A stretch of 64,000 bases of DNA from HLUCCA09 sp038745585. GTDB lineage: Bacteria > Pseudomonadota > Alphaproteobacteria > Rhodobacterales > Rhodobacteraceae. Shown here piece after piece: positions 8,300 through 16,699 of the stretch. The DNA lies in contig JBCDLH010000007.1 of assembly GCA_038745585.1 (NCBI GenBank), positions 62,001-126,000 of the forward strand, written 5' to 3'. Every line of letters begins with the position of its first letter. Positions within the stretch are counted from its first letter, which is position 1. A model generated the notes under the pieces. That model ran no database searches, was not told where the DNA came from, and saw only the letters and a program-made list of their open reading frames with translations. The translations under genes and the position numbers were made by a program.

Positions 8300-8926
8300 C
8301 TAGGCCGTCACCAGAACGGTCTGCGCCCCGCTCCTAACCGTCGGCGTGCGGCCCAGGGCGCGGGCGGCTTGCGGAATAAGCGCGAAATGCACCTGGCTGG
8401 GGCGCAGGGGCGACGGGATCGTACCGCTGTCGAGCGCCTCCCAAAGGATCGGTTCGAGCCGCAGCTTCTCCGCCTCGCCCTGAAAGCACCAGCCCGTCCC
8501 GTCTTTCCAGATCCGCGCTTGCCCGCCAAAGGGCATCGCGCTCTCCAGGCACTGCAGGATCAGGAAGGCGAGCTTGATATCGCGGCGGGGTTGCGCCTCC
8601 TCCACGCCCCAGTGGACGCGGAGCCGACCGCTTTTATAGAGCTCGGTCAGAATGGCGAGGACCTCGGCCCGTCCGACATCTTGCTCCGCGCTCGCCTGGC
8701 CGTAGGCGATGCGGAAAAACCGCAGCCGTGTCTGGGCGTTGCTCACGCTCTCGCGCACCAGATCGAGCTCGGGGGTCGCCGTGCCGATCTCCTCGGGCAC
8801 GCCGCCCATCGACATCAACTCGACACCGTTTCCGATGGCACCCACCGGGCTTACAAGGTCATGGCAGATCCGCGACCCGATCAAGGCGCACAAATCCGCC
8901 TCCGACATTGGAAATTCGGCGTTCAT
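8300..8926 (-). CDS. chpT: ChpT-like histidine phosphotransferase
   Basis: A 208-residue protein with the phosphoacceptor segment SRICHDLVSPVGAIGNGVEL, the histidine being residue 22. In the DHp-like ChpT family a four-helix dimerisation domain is followed by a degenerate ATPase-like domain that does not bind ATP. ChpT passes phosphate from CckA to CtrA and CpdR in alphaproteobacteria. The C-terminal part here (GQARIWKDGTGWCFQGEAEK and after) fits the second domain. It is divergent from the DUF3553 gene, sharing a 33-bp upstream gap. The specific role in the CtrA pathway is inferred from the family. Confidence 0.85.
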   Translation of the reverse strand: MNAEFPMSEADLCALIGSRICHDLVSPVGAIGNGVELMSMGGVPEEIGTATPELDLVRESVSNAQTRLRFFRIAYGQASAEQDVGRAEVLAILTELYKSGRLRVHWGVEEAQPRRDIKLAFLILQCLESAMPFGGQARIWKDGTGWCFQGEAEKLRLEPILWEALDSGTIPSPLRPSQVHFALIPQAARALGRTPTVRSGAQTVLVTA

Positions 8927-8959
8927 GCCCCACCTCCCTCACACAATCTCGGAGACGAC

Positions 8960-9139
8960 GTGCAAGATCTGAACGCCATCCTTGAGCCGGGCATGCTCGT
9001 GCGGCACCCGTCCGAGCCCGATTGGGGGCTTGGCCAAGTGCAGTCGCGCGTCGACCACCGAATAACTGTGAACTTCGAGAATATGGGTAAAGTCGTAGTG
9101 GACGGACGCACCATTGCACTGCTCCCGATCTTCGAGTGA
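8960..9139 (+). CDS. DUF3553 domain protein
   Basis: A 59-residue protein started at GTG 8960, which has GGAG nine bases upstream. The start preserves the N-terminal VQDLNAILEPGMLVRHP; the next ATG is at 8993. The rest, EPDWGLGQVQSRVDHRITV then NFENMGKVVVDGRTIAL, is a small beta-rich DUF3553 domain, related in appearance to the CarD/UvrD-tail type of tudor-like fold. Function is unknown. It is divergent from chpT and ends 212 bp before olsB. Confidence 0.8.
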   Translation: MQDLNAILEPGMLVRHPSEPDWGLGQVQSRVDHRITVNFENMGKVVVDGRTIALLPIFE

Positions 9140-9226
9140 TCCCCAGTGCACAGTCCCCCGTGCACCCCTATCTGACCCGGCGACGTCTGGGCACGCGTGC
9201 GCTCGTCCCCTGCCGCCGACTCAATC

Positions 9227-9260
9227 TTGACACAACCAATTTAACCTTAATGCAACTTTA
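9227..9260 (+). promoter_or_regulatory. Candidate promoter of olsBA
   Basis: A perfect TTGACA at 9227-9232 lies in a locally AT-rich stretch (9235-9262) within otherwise GC-rich DNA, about 120 bp before olsB. No -10 hexamer with ideal spacing is obvious; TTAATG at 9247 or AATGCA at 9249 are possible. In other alphaproteobacteria olsB is induced by phosphate starvation; I do not see a convincing Pho box. Confidence 0.3.
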
Positions 9261-9351
9261 ACGGGTGTCGCCATTGTCGCAACCTGCGGGTTATGGGGAG
9301 GATGCGGCGCATCGGTTGTCTTGGCGCGGCCGAGCCCCTAAAGCCGGGCGC

Positions 9352-10158
9352 ATGACCCCGATGCTGCGTTCGACCCTCCTGGAACATGATGCGCTTTGCG
9401 TTCGGCTTGCGACGCGGGAGGCGGATCGCCTCGGTGCGCAGCGTCTGCGCTACACCGTTTTCGTCGAGGAGTTGGGCGGGGATGGCGCGCTCGTTGACCA
9501 TAACGGGCGGTTTGAGCGGGATGTGTACGATCCCGTTTGCGACCACCTTGTACTGGTCGATCAGGCGCGGAGTGAGGCGGATCTCGACCATGTCGTCGGG
9601 GCCTACCGGCTGATGCCGGGCGAGCGAGCGCATCTCCACGGCTTTTACTGTGCATCCGAATATGACCTGAGCGTGCTCGAGCAGTCGGGCCGCAAGCTGC
9701 TGGAGGTCGGTCGGTCTTGCCTGCACCGGGACGTCCGCGGCGGGATTGGTCTCTTTCAGCTTTGGGCTGGCCTGTCGGACTACATCGAGGCGCGGGGCGT
9801 CGAGATCCTCTTTGGCGTGGCAAGCTTTCACGGCACGGATGTCGCACGGATCGCGCATCCGCTCGCCTTGCTCTATCACACCTACTTGGCCCCGCCCGAC
9901 CTGCGTGTGACGGCCCGGCCACCCCACGCCGTCGGTATGGATCTTATGCCCAAGGCCCAGATCGACCGGCGCGCCGCCGCGCAACAAATCCCGGCGCTCC
10001 TAAAGTCATACCTGAGGCTGGGCGGATTTGTCGGCGAGGGGGCCTGGGTCGACCGGCCCTTCAATACAACCGATGTGTGCCTGATCCTCGACGTTGCGCG
10101 GGTCGATGCCAAAGCGCGCGGGCTCTATGCCGGTCACTTCGCGCATCGCGGAGCATGA
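9352..10158 (+). CDS. olsB: Ornithine-acyl-ACP N-acyltransferase
   Basis: A 268-residue GNAT-fold acyltransferase that makes lyso-ornithine lipid from 3-hydroxyacyl-ACP and ornithine. Conserved features are LGAQRLRYTVFVEELGGDG near the N-terminus, DHLVLVD, VVGAYRLMPGE, LLEVGRSCLHRDVRGG and the C-terminal FNTTDVCLILDVARV. It starts at ATG 9352 (9361 is also possible). The stop overlaps the olsA start in ATGA, so the two enzymes are translationally coupled and make ornithine lipid in succession. Confidence 0.93.
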   Translation: MTPMLRSTLLEHDALCVRLATREADRLGAQRLRYTVFVEELGGDGALVDHNGRFERDVYDPVCDHLVLVDQARSEADLDHVVGAYRLMPGERAHLHGFYCASEYDLSVLEQSGRKLLEVGRSCLHRDVRGGIGLFQLWAGLSDYIEARGVEILFGVASFHGTDVARIAHPLALLYHTYLAPPDLRVTARPPHAVGMDLMPKAQIDRRAAAQQIPALLKSYLRLGGFVGEGAWVDRPFNTTDVCLILDVARVDAKARGLYAGHFAHRGA

Positions 10159-11006
10159 AGAGCTCTGCGCAAGACATTGTGAATTCAAGCAGTTTGACCT
10201 GGCATGGCGATCCGCCGCCGCCCCGGCGGACCCGCGGTGCGTGGGATTGGCTTCGCATTGTCCGGCGTGGCGTGCCGCTCGCCTTGACGGTCTTCGGCGG
10301 GCTCGCTTTGCTCGTGCTGTTGCGGTTGATCGAGGCGCCGCTCTTCAACAAACGGCGCCCGATCACGCCTTGGATCACGCGCGGCGTCTGTGTCGCCGCG
10401 CTCTGGTGGCTCGGCATGGGGCGGCGCGTCGATGGGGCGCCGATGGAAGAGCCCGGCGCGGGCGTCGCCAATCACATCAGCTGGCTCGACATCTTTGCGC
10501 TCAACGCCGGCGATTGCGTCTATTTCGTCGCCAAAGCCGAGGTCGCCGGGTGGCCCGCCATCGGGTGGCTCGCGCGGGCGACGGGGACGGTCTTCATCCG
10601 CCGGGCACGGGCCGAGGCCCCCGCCCAAGCACAGCTCTTGGAGAGGCGGCTGGCGGCCGGCCATCGCCTCCTCATTTTTCCCGAAGGCACGTCGACGGAC
10701 GGGCTGCGTGTGCTCGCTTTCCGGCCAACGCTCTTTGCGCCGTTCTTTGCCAGCGGCTTACCGTCCGATCTTCATGTGCAACCTATCACGGTCCGCTACG
10801 AGGCGCCGCCGGGCGAGGACCCGCGCTATTACGGCTGGTGGGGCGATATGGGCTTTGCCGAAAGCCTGATCGACGTGCTCGCGTTGCCCCGCCCGGGCCG
10901 CGTCGTTCTCCGCTACAACCCGCCCCTCGCCGTCGCCGACTTCGCCGACCGAAAGAGCCTCGCCCGAGCGGCAGAGGCGGCGGTGCGGTCGGGGCTCGGC
11001 GCCTAG
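10155..11006 (+). CDS. olsA: Lyso-ornithine lipid O-acyltransferase
   Basis: A 283-residue membrane-associated 1-acyl-glycerol-3-phosphate-acyltransferase family member. One hydrophobic segment at about residues 37-60 precedes the HX4D motif NHISWLD, then the second motif GTVFIRRA and the third FPEGTSTDG. It completes ornithine lipid by O-acylating the OlsB product; plsC-type activity on lysophosphatidate cannot be excluded. Coupling to olsB (ATGA overlap) makes the ols role likely. Its stop overlaps the stop of the convergent thiE-like gene. Confidence 0.92.
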   Translation: MKSSAQDIVNSSSLTWHGDPPPPRRTRGAWDWLRIVRRGVPLALTVFGGLALLVLLRLIEAPLFNKRRPITPWITRGVCVAALWWLGMGRRVDGAPMEEPGAGVANHISWLDIFALNAGDCVYFVAKAEVAGWPAIGWLARATGTVFIRRARAEAPAQAQLLERRLAAGHRLLIFPEGTSTDGLRVLAFRPTLFAPFFASGLPSDLHVQPITVRYEAPPGEDPRYYGWWGDMGFAESLIDVLALPRPGRVVLRYNPPLAVADFADRKSLARAAEAAVRSGLGA

Positions 11007-11614
11007 GCGGGCAGGAGCGCGTCGAGCCGTGCCAGTGGGTCGTCGCTCGTCCAGATCTCTTCGCCAATCGCGAAGAAGTCGACCTTGTCCCAAAGGCTGC
11101 GCGCGAGCGTCTCGGTCAGGCCACCTTCGGCCACGACGGGAAGCTCGATCATCTCGGACCACCAGGCAAAGGTCTCGGCTTCGGCGATCTGGCCGTCGCC
11201 AAGCGTCGTGCCGCTGATCGGCCCGAGCGCCACGTAATCGGCCCCCGCTTCGCCCGCGCTCATCCCGTCATGGCGGGAGGTGCCGCAAAACGCGCCGACG
11301 ATCGCGTCGGCCCCAAGCGCCTTGCGCGCCGCGCGGACCCCGCGCGCGCCGTCGAGATGCACGCCGTCGAGGCCCAGCCGCTCGGCGAGGGCCATATGCT
11401 CGGCGATCACGAGGGCGACGTCGCGCGCTGTCGTGACCTCGCGCAGCGCATCGGCCGCCCGCATCAGCCGATCCTCGTCGCGCGTTGCGAGCGCCAGCCG
11501 CACGCAGGCCACGGGCCGAGCGTCAAGAACGCGGGCGAGCACATTTGGAAAGCGCGACAATTCAAAATCGGGGGGTGAGACGAGATAGAGCTGCGGAGCT
11601 TCCGGGTCGGCCAT
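11003..11614 (-). CDS. ThiE-family (thiamine phosphate synthase-like) protein
   Basis: A 203-residue TIM-barrel protein of the ThiE/TenI family, with LGLDGVHLDGARGVRAAR, AGADYVALGPISGT and LPVVAEGGLTET corresponding to the pyrophosphate and thiazole-site segments. Canonical ThiE has HLGQ after DGVHL; here it is HLDG, so catalysis of thiamine phosphate formation is uncertain. No thiamine genes are nearby. ATG 11614 was chosen as the start; it lies in a short divergent region with trmJ. It may be one of the ThiE paralogues common in Rhodobacterales. Confidence 0.75.
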   Translation of the reverse strand: MADPEAPQLYLVSPPDFELSRFPNVLARVLDARPVACVRLALATRDEDRLMRAADALREVTTARDVALVIAEHMALAERLGLDGVHLDGARGVRAARKALGADAIVGAFCGTSRHDGMSAGEAGADYVALGPISGTTLGDGQIAEAETFAWWSEMIELPVVAEGGLTETLARSLWDKVDFFAIGEEIWTSDDPLARLDALLPA

Positions 11615-11743
11615 GGTCTGACGCCTCTTGCGCTTGCGGTCTAGCCGCGTGCCGCCCCCATAGCGCGCGCGCGCGGCGAGGGCGAGGCCCGCTTGATGCC
11701 CCCTTCGGCTGAGCGTATCACGCGGGCGACCGGCAGGAGCGCC

Positions 11744-12610
11744 ATGGCAGAACCCGTTTTCATCCTTGTGCGTCCGCAGATGGGCGAGAATATCGGCGCG
11801 GCCGCGCGCGCGATGTGGAATTTCGAGCTGCGCCGCATGCGCCTTGTGGATCCGCGCGACGGCTGGCCCAATCCGCGCGCAGTCGCGCTCGCCTCGGGCG
11901 CCGGGCGCGTACTCGACGAGGCCGGCCTGCACGAGAGTGTGGCAAGCGCAGTCGCCGATTGCACCCATGTCTATGCGACGACGGCGCGGCCCCGGGGCCT
12001 GACAATCCCGGTCCTGACACCGGAGGAGGCCATGGCCGAAGCCCGCGCCCTTGTGGCCGAGGGCGCCCGGCCCGCATTTCTCTTTGGCCCTGAGCGGGCA
12101 GGGCTTGAAAACGACGACATCGCGCGCACGTCGCGGATCGTGACCGTCCCGGTCAACCCGGCGTTCTTCTCGCTCAACCTCGCGCAATGCGTGCTTCTTT
12201 TGGCCTATGAGTGGCGCCGGCAGGGGACGGGCGACGTCACGCGGGTTGAGATTGCCCGCGCCGAGGCCATCGAGGTCGAAAAGCTCGCAGATCATTTTGA
12301 AGAGAAGCTGGAGCGTGCAGGGTTTTTCTTTCCCGAGCAGAAGGCCGAGGGCATGAAGCTCAACCTGCGCACGATGATCGCCCGTCTGGCCCTCACACGC
12401 GGCGATGTGCAGATCCTGCATGGCGCGTTGCGCCAGCTCACGCGCGAGCGCGGCCCCGGGCGCGAAACCCCAAACGGCCCTCGCCAGAGCCCCGTGCGCG
12501 GCGCACGCGCGCAGGACGTTGACCCCATGCGCGGCGCACGCGCGCAGGACGTTGACCCCATGCGCGGCGCACGCGCGCAGGACGTTGAACCGGGCGACGC
12601 CGGAGGCTAA
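11744..12610 (+). CDS. trmJ: tRNA (cytidine/uridine-2'-O-)-methyltransferase TrmJ
   Basis: A 288-residue SPOUT-class RNA methyltransferase modifying position 32 of tRNAs. MAEPVFILVRPQMGENIGAA is the conserved start (AGGAGC upstream). The AdoMet-binding trefoil knot is built from FLFGPERAGLENDDIA and VNPAFFSLNLAQCVLLLAYE. A C-terminal helical segment follows (LERAGFFFPEQ to LHGALRQL, about residues 190-235). Residues after 245 are an unusual tail with three near-identical 11-residue repeats (RGARAQDVDPM). It is 28 bp upstream of ctaA. Confidence 0.93.
   Translation: MAEPVFILVRPQMGENIGAAARAMWNFELRRMRLVDPRDGWPNPRAVALASGAGRVLDEAGLHESVASAVADCTHVYATTARPRGLTIPVLTPEEAMAEARALVAEGARPAFLFGPERAGLENDDIARTSRIVTVPVNPAFFSLNLAQCVLLLAYEWRRQGTGDVTRVEIARAEAIEVEKLADHFEEKLERAGFFFPEQKAEGMKLNLRTMIARLALTRGDVQILHGALRQLTRERGPGRETPNGPRQSPVRGARAQDVDPMRGARAQDVDPMRGARAQDVEPGDAGG
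12495..12589 (+). repeat. 33-bp tandem repeat in the 3' end of trmJ
   Basis: Units begin TGCGCGGCGCAC at 12495, 12528 and 12561, exactly 33 bp apart and almost identical, with the last unit ending in GAA rather than GAC. Since 33 is a multiple of three, the array adds the 11-residue unit RGARAQDVDPM in frame to TrmJ. Confidence 0.95.
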
Positions 12611-12638
12611 CTGGCCGCCGAAAGGGAGCAACGACACC

Positions 12639-13793
12639 GTGGCCACCAAGAAACGCAGCATCTTCGAAGAGGTTGGCGCCGACGCGCCGGACAGAACGGC
12701 GCCGCCGCAAACGGGCGTGATCGACCGTGCGGCACGGACGGGCGCGCGGGGCGCGGTGCGGCTCTGGCTGATAGCGCTTTTTGCGCTCGTTGTGATCATG
12801 ATTGCCGTCGGCGGGCTCACCCGGCTCACCGATAGCGGGCTTTCGATAACGGAATGGGCGCCGCTCTCAGGGGCGATCCCGCCGCTCTCGGCGGAAGACT
12901 GGCAGCGCGAGTTCGACGCCTACCGGCAGATCCCGGAATATCAGCTGCAGAATCGCGGCATGTCGATGGCCGAATTCAAGGTCATCTATTGGTGGGAATG
13001 GGGGCACAGGCAATTGGGCCGGGTGATCGGGCTTGTCTGGGCTGCAGGCTTTGTCGGGTTTCTCGCCGCGCGGCAGATCCCGCCGGGGTGGACGGGGCGC
13101 CTGCTGCTCCTGGGCGCGCTCGGCGGGCTTCAAGGGGCAATCGGCTGGTGGATGGTCGCATCGGGGCTCGAAGCGGGCATGCTCGACGTCGCTTCCTACC
13201 GGCTGGCCGTCCATCTCGGCCTGGCCTTCGTGATCCTGGGCCTCCTTGCGTGGTACATCCTCGCGCTCGGGCGCCCACAGACCGAGCTCCTCCAGGCCCG
13301 GCGCGCGCGCGAGCGCAAGCTCTGGGGCATGTCGACGGGGCTTTTGCATCTCTGCTTCGTGCAAATCCTCCTCGGTGCGCTCGTCGCCGGGATCGATGCA
13401 GGCCGCAGCTATATCGATTGGCCGCTCATGGCCGGTGCATTGGTGCCGCCCAATATCTTTGATCTGGAGCCGCTCTGGCGGAACTTTTTTGAAAACAGCG
13501 GGCTCGTCCAATTCATGCACCGGATGGTGGGGTATGTCCTCTTTCTCTTTGCGATCGGCGTCTGGTTCGCCGGGCGACGCAGCGCGCATGGGGCCACGCG
13601 CCGGGCGTTTCGCGACATGCTCTTGCTCATGGTGGTGCAGCTCGTGCTCGGCATCGTAACCGTGATGAACGCCGCCCCCTGGCCCCTCGCCATCCTGCAC
13701 CAATTCACCGCGGTGGCGCTTTGGGTCGCCATCCTGCGCGCCCGGCACCTGTCGGGCTATCCCCGTTCCGACAGCCTTAGAGGCACCGCATGA
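12639..13793 (+). CDS. ctaA: Haem A synthase (COX15/CtaA)
   Basis: A 384-residue membrane protein oxidising the C8 methyl of haem O to give haem A for aa3-type cytochrome oxidase. Eight transmembrane helices are visible, with haem/substrate histidines in EWGHRQLGRV, YRLAVHLGLA, FMHRMVGY and ILHQFTAVAL, and the typical TRLTDSGLSITEW after the first helix. The GTG start at 12639 has AAAGGGAG upstream and gives VATKKRSIFEEVG, the usual N-terminus in Rhodobacterales. Its stop overlaps the next start (ATGA). Confidence 0.95.
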   Translation: MATKKRSIFEEVGADAPDRTAPPQTGVIDRAARTGARGAVRLWLIALFALVVIMIAVGGLTRLTDSGLSITEWAPLSGAIPPLSAEDWQREFDAYRQIPEYQLQNRGMSMAEFKVIYWWEWGHRQLGRVIGLVWAAGFVGFLAARQIPPGWTGRLLLLGALGGLQGAIGWWMVASGLEAGMLDVASYRLAVHLGLAFVILGLLAWYILALGRPQTELLQARRARERKLWGMSTGLLHLCFVQILLGALVAGIDAGRSYIDWPLMAGALVPPNIFDLEPLWRNFFENSGLVQFMHRMVGYVLFLFAIGVWFAGRRSAHGATRRAFRDMLLLMVVQLVLGIVTVMNAAPWPLAILHQFTAVALWVAILRARHLSGYPRSDSLRGTA

Positions 13794-15277
13794 CCGACCG
13801 CTCGAACGATGCCTATTCCGCGCTGATGGCCCATAGCCGCGAGACGCGGGCGCTCGCCGCCGTGGCGGGGCGCACCGCCTGGGATCAGGAGACGGTGATG
13901 CCGCGCAATGCCGCCCCCCAGCGGGCCGAGGAGATGGCGGCCCTCGAAGCCGTGCTCCACGCGCGGCGCACCGATCCGCGGATCGGCGACTGGCTCGACG
14001 CGGCGGCGCCCGAGGGCGAGGTCGAGACCGCGCAGCTGCGCCATCTCCGCCGGGATTACGCGCGCAACACCAAAGTGCCGGCCGATCTCGCCGCCGCGCT
14101 TGCGCGCGAGACATCACTCGCTCAGGGCATCTGGGCCGAGGCGCGCGCGGATCGGGATTTCAAGGCGTTCGCGCCAACCCTTCGGACCGTGCTGGGGCTG
14201 CGCCGGCAGGAGGCCGACGCGCTTTCGGGCGGTGGAGACCGCTATGACGCGCTTCTTGAGGATTATGAGCCGGGCATGAATGCCGCCGAACTCGACGCGA
14301 TGTTCGGCGCGTTGCGCCCGCGGCTCGTTGCGTTGCGCGAGCGTATCCTCGGGGCGGATCGGAGCATGCCCGTGCTAAAGGGGCCGTTCGACGAGGCCAA
14401 GCAGATGAGGCTGACGGCCGAGATCGCGCGCGTCTTCGGCTATGATTTCGACCATGGCCGGATCGACAAGGCGGTGCATCCGTTCTCCTCCGGCTCGGGC
14501 CTCGACGTGCGGATCACAACGCGGACAAGCGCCGACGAGCCCTTGGGCTCAATCTATTCGACCGTGCACGAAGTGGGCCACGCAGCCTATGAGCAGGGGA
14601 TCGACCGCGCCTACCTCTTGACGCCTGTGGGGCAAGGCGTGTCGATGGGTGTTCATGAGAGCCAAAGCCGGATCTACGAGAACCAGCTCGGCCGCTCGGC
14701 GGCCTTTACCGGCTGGCTCTACGGCCGGATGCGCGAGACCTTCGGCGAGATCGGCGTGGCCTCGGCCGACGACTTTACGCGCGCCGTTAACCGCGTTGAA
14801 ACCGGCTACATCCGCACCGAGGCGGACGAGGTGCACTACAATCTCCATGTGCTGCTGCGGTTCGATCTGGAACGGGCCCTGATCGCCGGCGATCTCGAAG
14901 TTGCGGACCTGGAGGCGGCGTGGAACGCGCGCTTTGAGGAGGATTTCGGGCTCGCGGTTGATCACGCGGCCAACGGCGTCTTGCAGGACGTGCATTGGTC
15001 GGTCGGGCTTTTTGGCTACTTCCCAACCTATTCGCTGGGCAACGTCTATGCCGGGTGTCTTTTCGAGGCGCTCCGCGCGGCGGTGCCGGATTGGGAGGGG
15101 CACCTGGCAGAGGGCGACGCGGCCGCGGTGACGGCTTGGCTGCGCGGGGCGCTGCAGCGCCATGGCGGACTGCGGGAGCCGCGCGCGACCATCGAGGCGG
15201 CGACCGGCAGGCCCGTGAGCGAGGCGCCGCTCCTGACCTATCTCGAAGCGAAGTTCGGCGCGCTTTACGATCTTTAG
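13790..15277 (+). CDS. Carboxypeptidase Taq (M32 family metallopeptidase)
   Basis: A 495-residue zinc carboxypeptidase of family M32, expected to be cytosolic and to remove C-terminal residues from peptides. The catalytic motif HEVGH is at about 260-264, in STVHEVGHAAYEQGI, followed by GVHESQSRIYENQLGRS, which supplies the third zinc ligand, and HYNLHVLLRFDLE and LFGYFPTYSLGNVYAGC, both typical. The start overlaps the ctaA stop by 4 bp (ATGA). The functional link to haem synthesis is unknown; coupling may be positional only. Confidence 0.95.
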   Translation: MTDRSNDAYSALMAHSRETRALAAVAGRTAWDQETVMPRNAAPQRAEEMAALEAVLHARRTDPRIGDWLDAAAPEGEVETAQLRHLRRDYARNTKVPADLAAALARETSLAQGIWAEARADRDFKAFAPTLRTVLGLRRQEADALSGGGDRYDALLEDYEPGMNAAELDAMFGALRPRLVALRERILGADRSMPVLKGPFDEAKQMRLTAEIARVFGYDFDHGRIDKAVHPFSSGSGLDVRITTRTSADEPLGSIYSTVHEVGHAAYEQGIDRAYLLTPVGQGVSMGVHESQSRIYENQLGRSAAFTGWLYGRMRETFGEIGVASADDFTRAVNRVETGYIRTEADEVHYNLHVLLRFDLERALIAGDLEVADLEAAWNARFEEDFGLAVDHAANGVLQDVHWSVGLFGYFPTYSLGNVYAGCLFEALRAAVPDWEGHLAEGDAAAVTAWLRGALQRHGGLREPRATIEAATGRPVSEAPLLTYLEAKFGALYDL

Positions 15278-15317
15278 TGCGCCGCGCCCTCTGGCCGCGC
15301 AGATGGCCCCTGTCGGA

Positions 15318-15350
15318 GCCTCCGGCGGCGATATTTGGGGCAAGAAGAAG
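15318..15350 (+). repeat. 33-bp dispersed intergenic repeat, copy A
   Basis: Begins GCCTCCGGCGGCGATATTTG and ends CAAGAAGAAG, in the 129-bp gap between the convergent M32 peptidase and livM genes. It matches positions 58186-58218 on the opposite strand at 32 of 33 bases. A related but diverged form is at 18946-18974. Confidence 0.9.
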
Positions 15351-15406
15351 GGGCGCGGGCGCGCGTCATGGTTAACGTCTCGTTTACAGTACGGGGCGTC
15401 AGGGCC

Positions 15407-16699
15407 TCATCGCTCTGGCAGGAGGCCACGGGGGCTGAAACGCAGGACGAGGAGCAGGACGAGTCCCATCGTAAAGAGCCGCATGTATTGGACCGAGCCG
15501 AGGAGGTGGTCCTTGAGGGCGGAGCCATCTGGAAGCGGCAGTGTGATCCCTTGCATCAGCAGATTGCCCAGGGGCTCGACCTGGACCCAGAGCCACCAGA
15601 TCAGGAAGCCTCCGAGCACGGCGCCGAGATTGTTGCCAGAGCCGCCAACGATGACCATCACCCAGATCAGGAACGTGAAGCGGAGCGGCTGATAGGTGCC
15701 GGGGGTAAGCTGTCCGTCGAGCGTTGTCATCATCGCACCCGCCAGCCCACAGACCGCCGAGCCGAGCACGAAGATCTGCAGGTGGCGCGCCGTGACGTCC
15801 TTGCCCATGGCTTTGGCGGCGGTCTCGTTGTCACGGATCGCGCGCATCATCCGGCCCCAGGGCGAGTTGAGTGCGGCCTGGGTGAGCAAGATGAGCCCAA
15901 TCAGCACCAGGATGAAGAGCCCGGAATAGGCGAGCTTCACGGCAATGGACGAGGCGGTGACAGGGTCAAAACCCCAGCGCTCCATCCGCGCGACAAAATC
16001 CGCGCTGTTCTGCAGATCGACCTCGTAGGGGACGGGGCGCGGCAGGCCTGCAACGTTCTTGACCCCGCGGGCGAGCCAATCCTCGTTCTTTAGGATCGCG
16101 ATGATGATCTCGGCGATGCCCAGGGTGGCGATGGCGAGATAGTCCGACCGGAGGCCGAGCGCCGTCTTGCCGACGATCCAAGCGGCTCCAGCCGCGATCA
16201 GCGCGCCCACGGGCCACGCGAGCACGATCGGCAGGCCGAGCCCCCCGAGATAGCCGGTTGAGGCGGGGTCGACCGCCTCGATGGCGTCGCGCGCGGGGTC
16301 AAAGAGCGTCCGGTAGAGGACAAAGCCGCCGATCACGACGAGTGCAGTGGCAAGGGTCCGCGCCCGCCCCGGCGCCAGGCGGCCCGAGACGAGGATCGCG
16401 ACCGCGATGGTCGCCGCGCCCGCCGTGAGCGCCAGCGCCATTCCCGCGCCGCCGGCCGACCAGGCCGCGCCTACCGGTGGCATTGAGACCAAAACAGCGG
16501 CGAGCCCGCCCAACGCCACAAAGCCCATAACGCCGATATTGAAAAGGCCCGCATAGCCCCATTGCATGTTGACCCCGAGCGCCATGATCGCGCTCACAAG
16601 CCCCATGTTGAAAATCGCAAGCGCCGTATTCCAGGATTGAACCATCCCCGTTCCGACAAAGAGCAGCGCCACAAGGCCGAAGAGCAGGATGGTTCTCAT
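15407..16699 (-). CDS. livM: Branched-chain amino acid ABC transporter permease LivM
   Basis: A 430-residue inner-membrane permease with about ten hydrophobic helices. Conserved features include GVNMQWGYAGLFNIGVMGFVALGG-like sequence near residues 43-65 (substrate-channel glycine-rich segment), DYLAIATLGIAEIIIAILKN and the EAA-like loop SPWGRMMRAIRDNETAAKAMG that contacts LivG/LivF. It is larger than E. coli LivM because of an insert near 125-160. The start overlaps the livH stop by 4 bp. Together with livH, livF, livG and the binding protein it forms a HAAT-type importer. Confidence 0.94.
   Translation of the reverse strand: MRTILLFGLVALLFVGTGMVQSWNTALAIFNMGLVSAIMALGVNMQWGYAGLFNIGVMGFVALGGLAAVLVSMPPVGAAWSAGGAGMALALTAGAATIAVAILVSGRLAPGRARTLATALVVIGGFVLYRTLFDPARDAIEAVDPASTGYLGGLGLPIVLAWPVGALIAAGAAWIVGKTALGLRSDYLAIATLGIAEIIIAILKNEDWLARGVKNVAGLPRPVPYEVDLQNSADFVARMERWGFDPVTASSIAVKLAYSGLFILVLIGLILLTQAALNSPWGRMMRAIRDNETAAKAMGKDVTARHLQIFVLGSAVCGLAGAMMTTLDGQLTPGTYQPLRFTFLIWVMVIVGGSGNNLGAVLGGFLIWWLWVQVEPLGNLLMQGITLPLPDGSALKDHLLGSVQYMRLFTMGLVLLLVLRFSPRGLLPER

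Noticed and set aside
11617..12829. Extension of the minus-strand ThiE-like frame to 608 residues
   Set aside because: The upstream part is antisense to trmJ and lacks conserved sequence; the ThiE-like fold is complete from the ATG at 11614.
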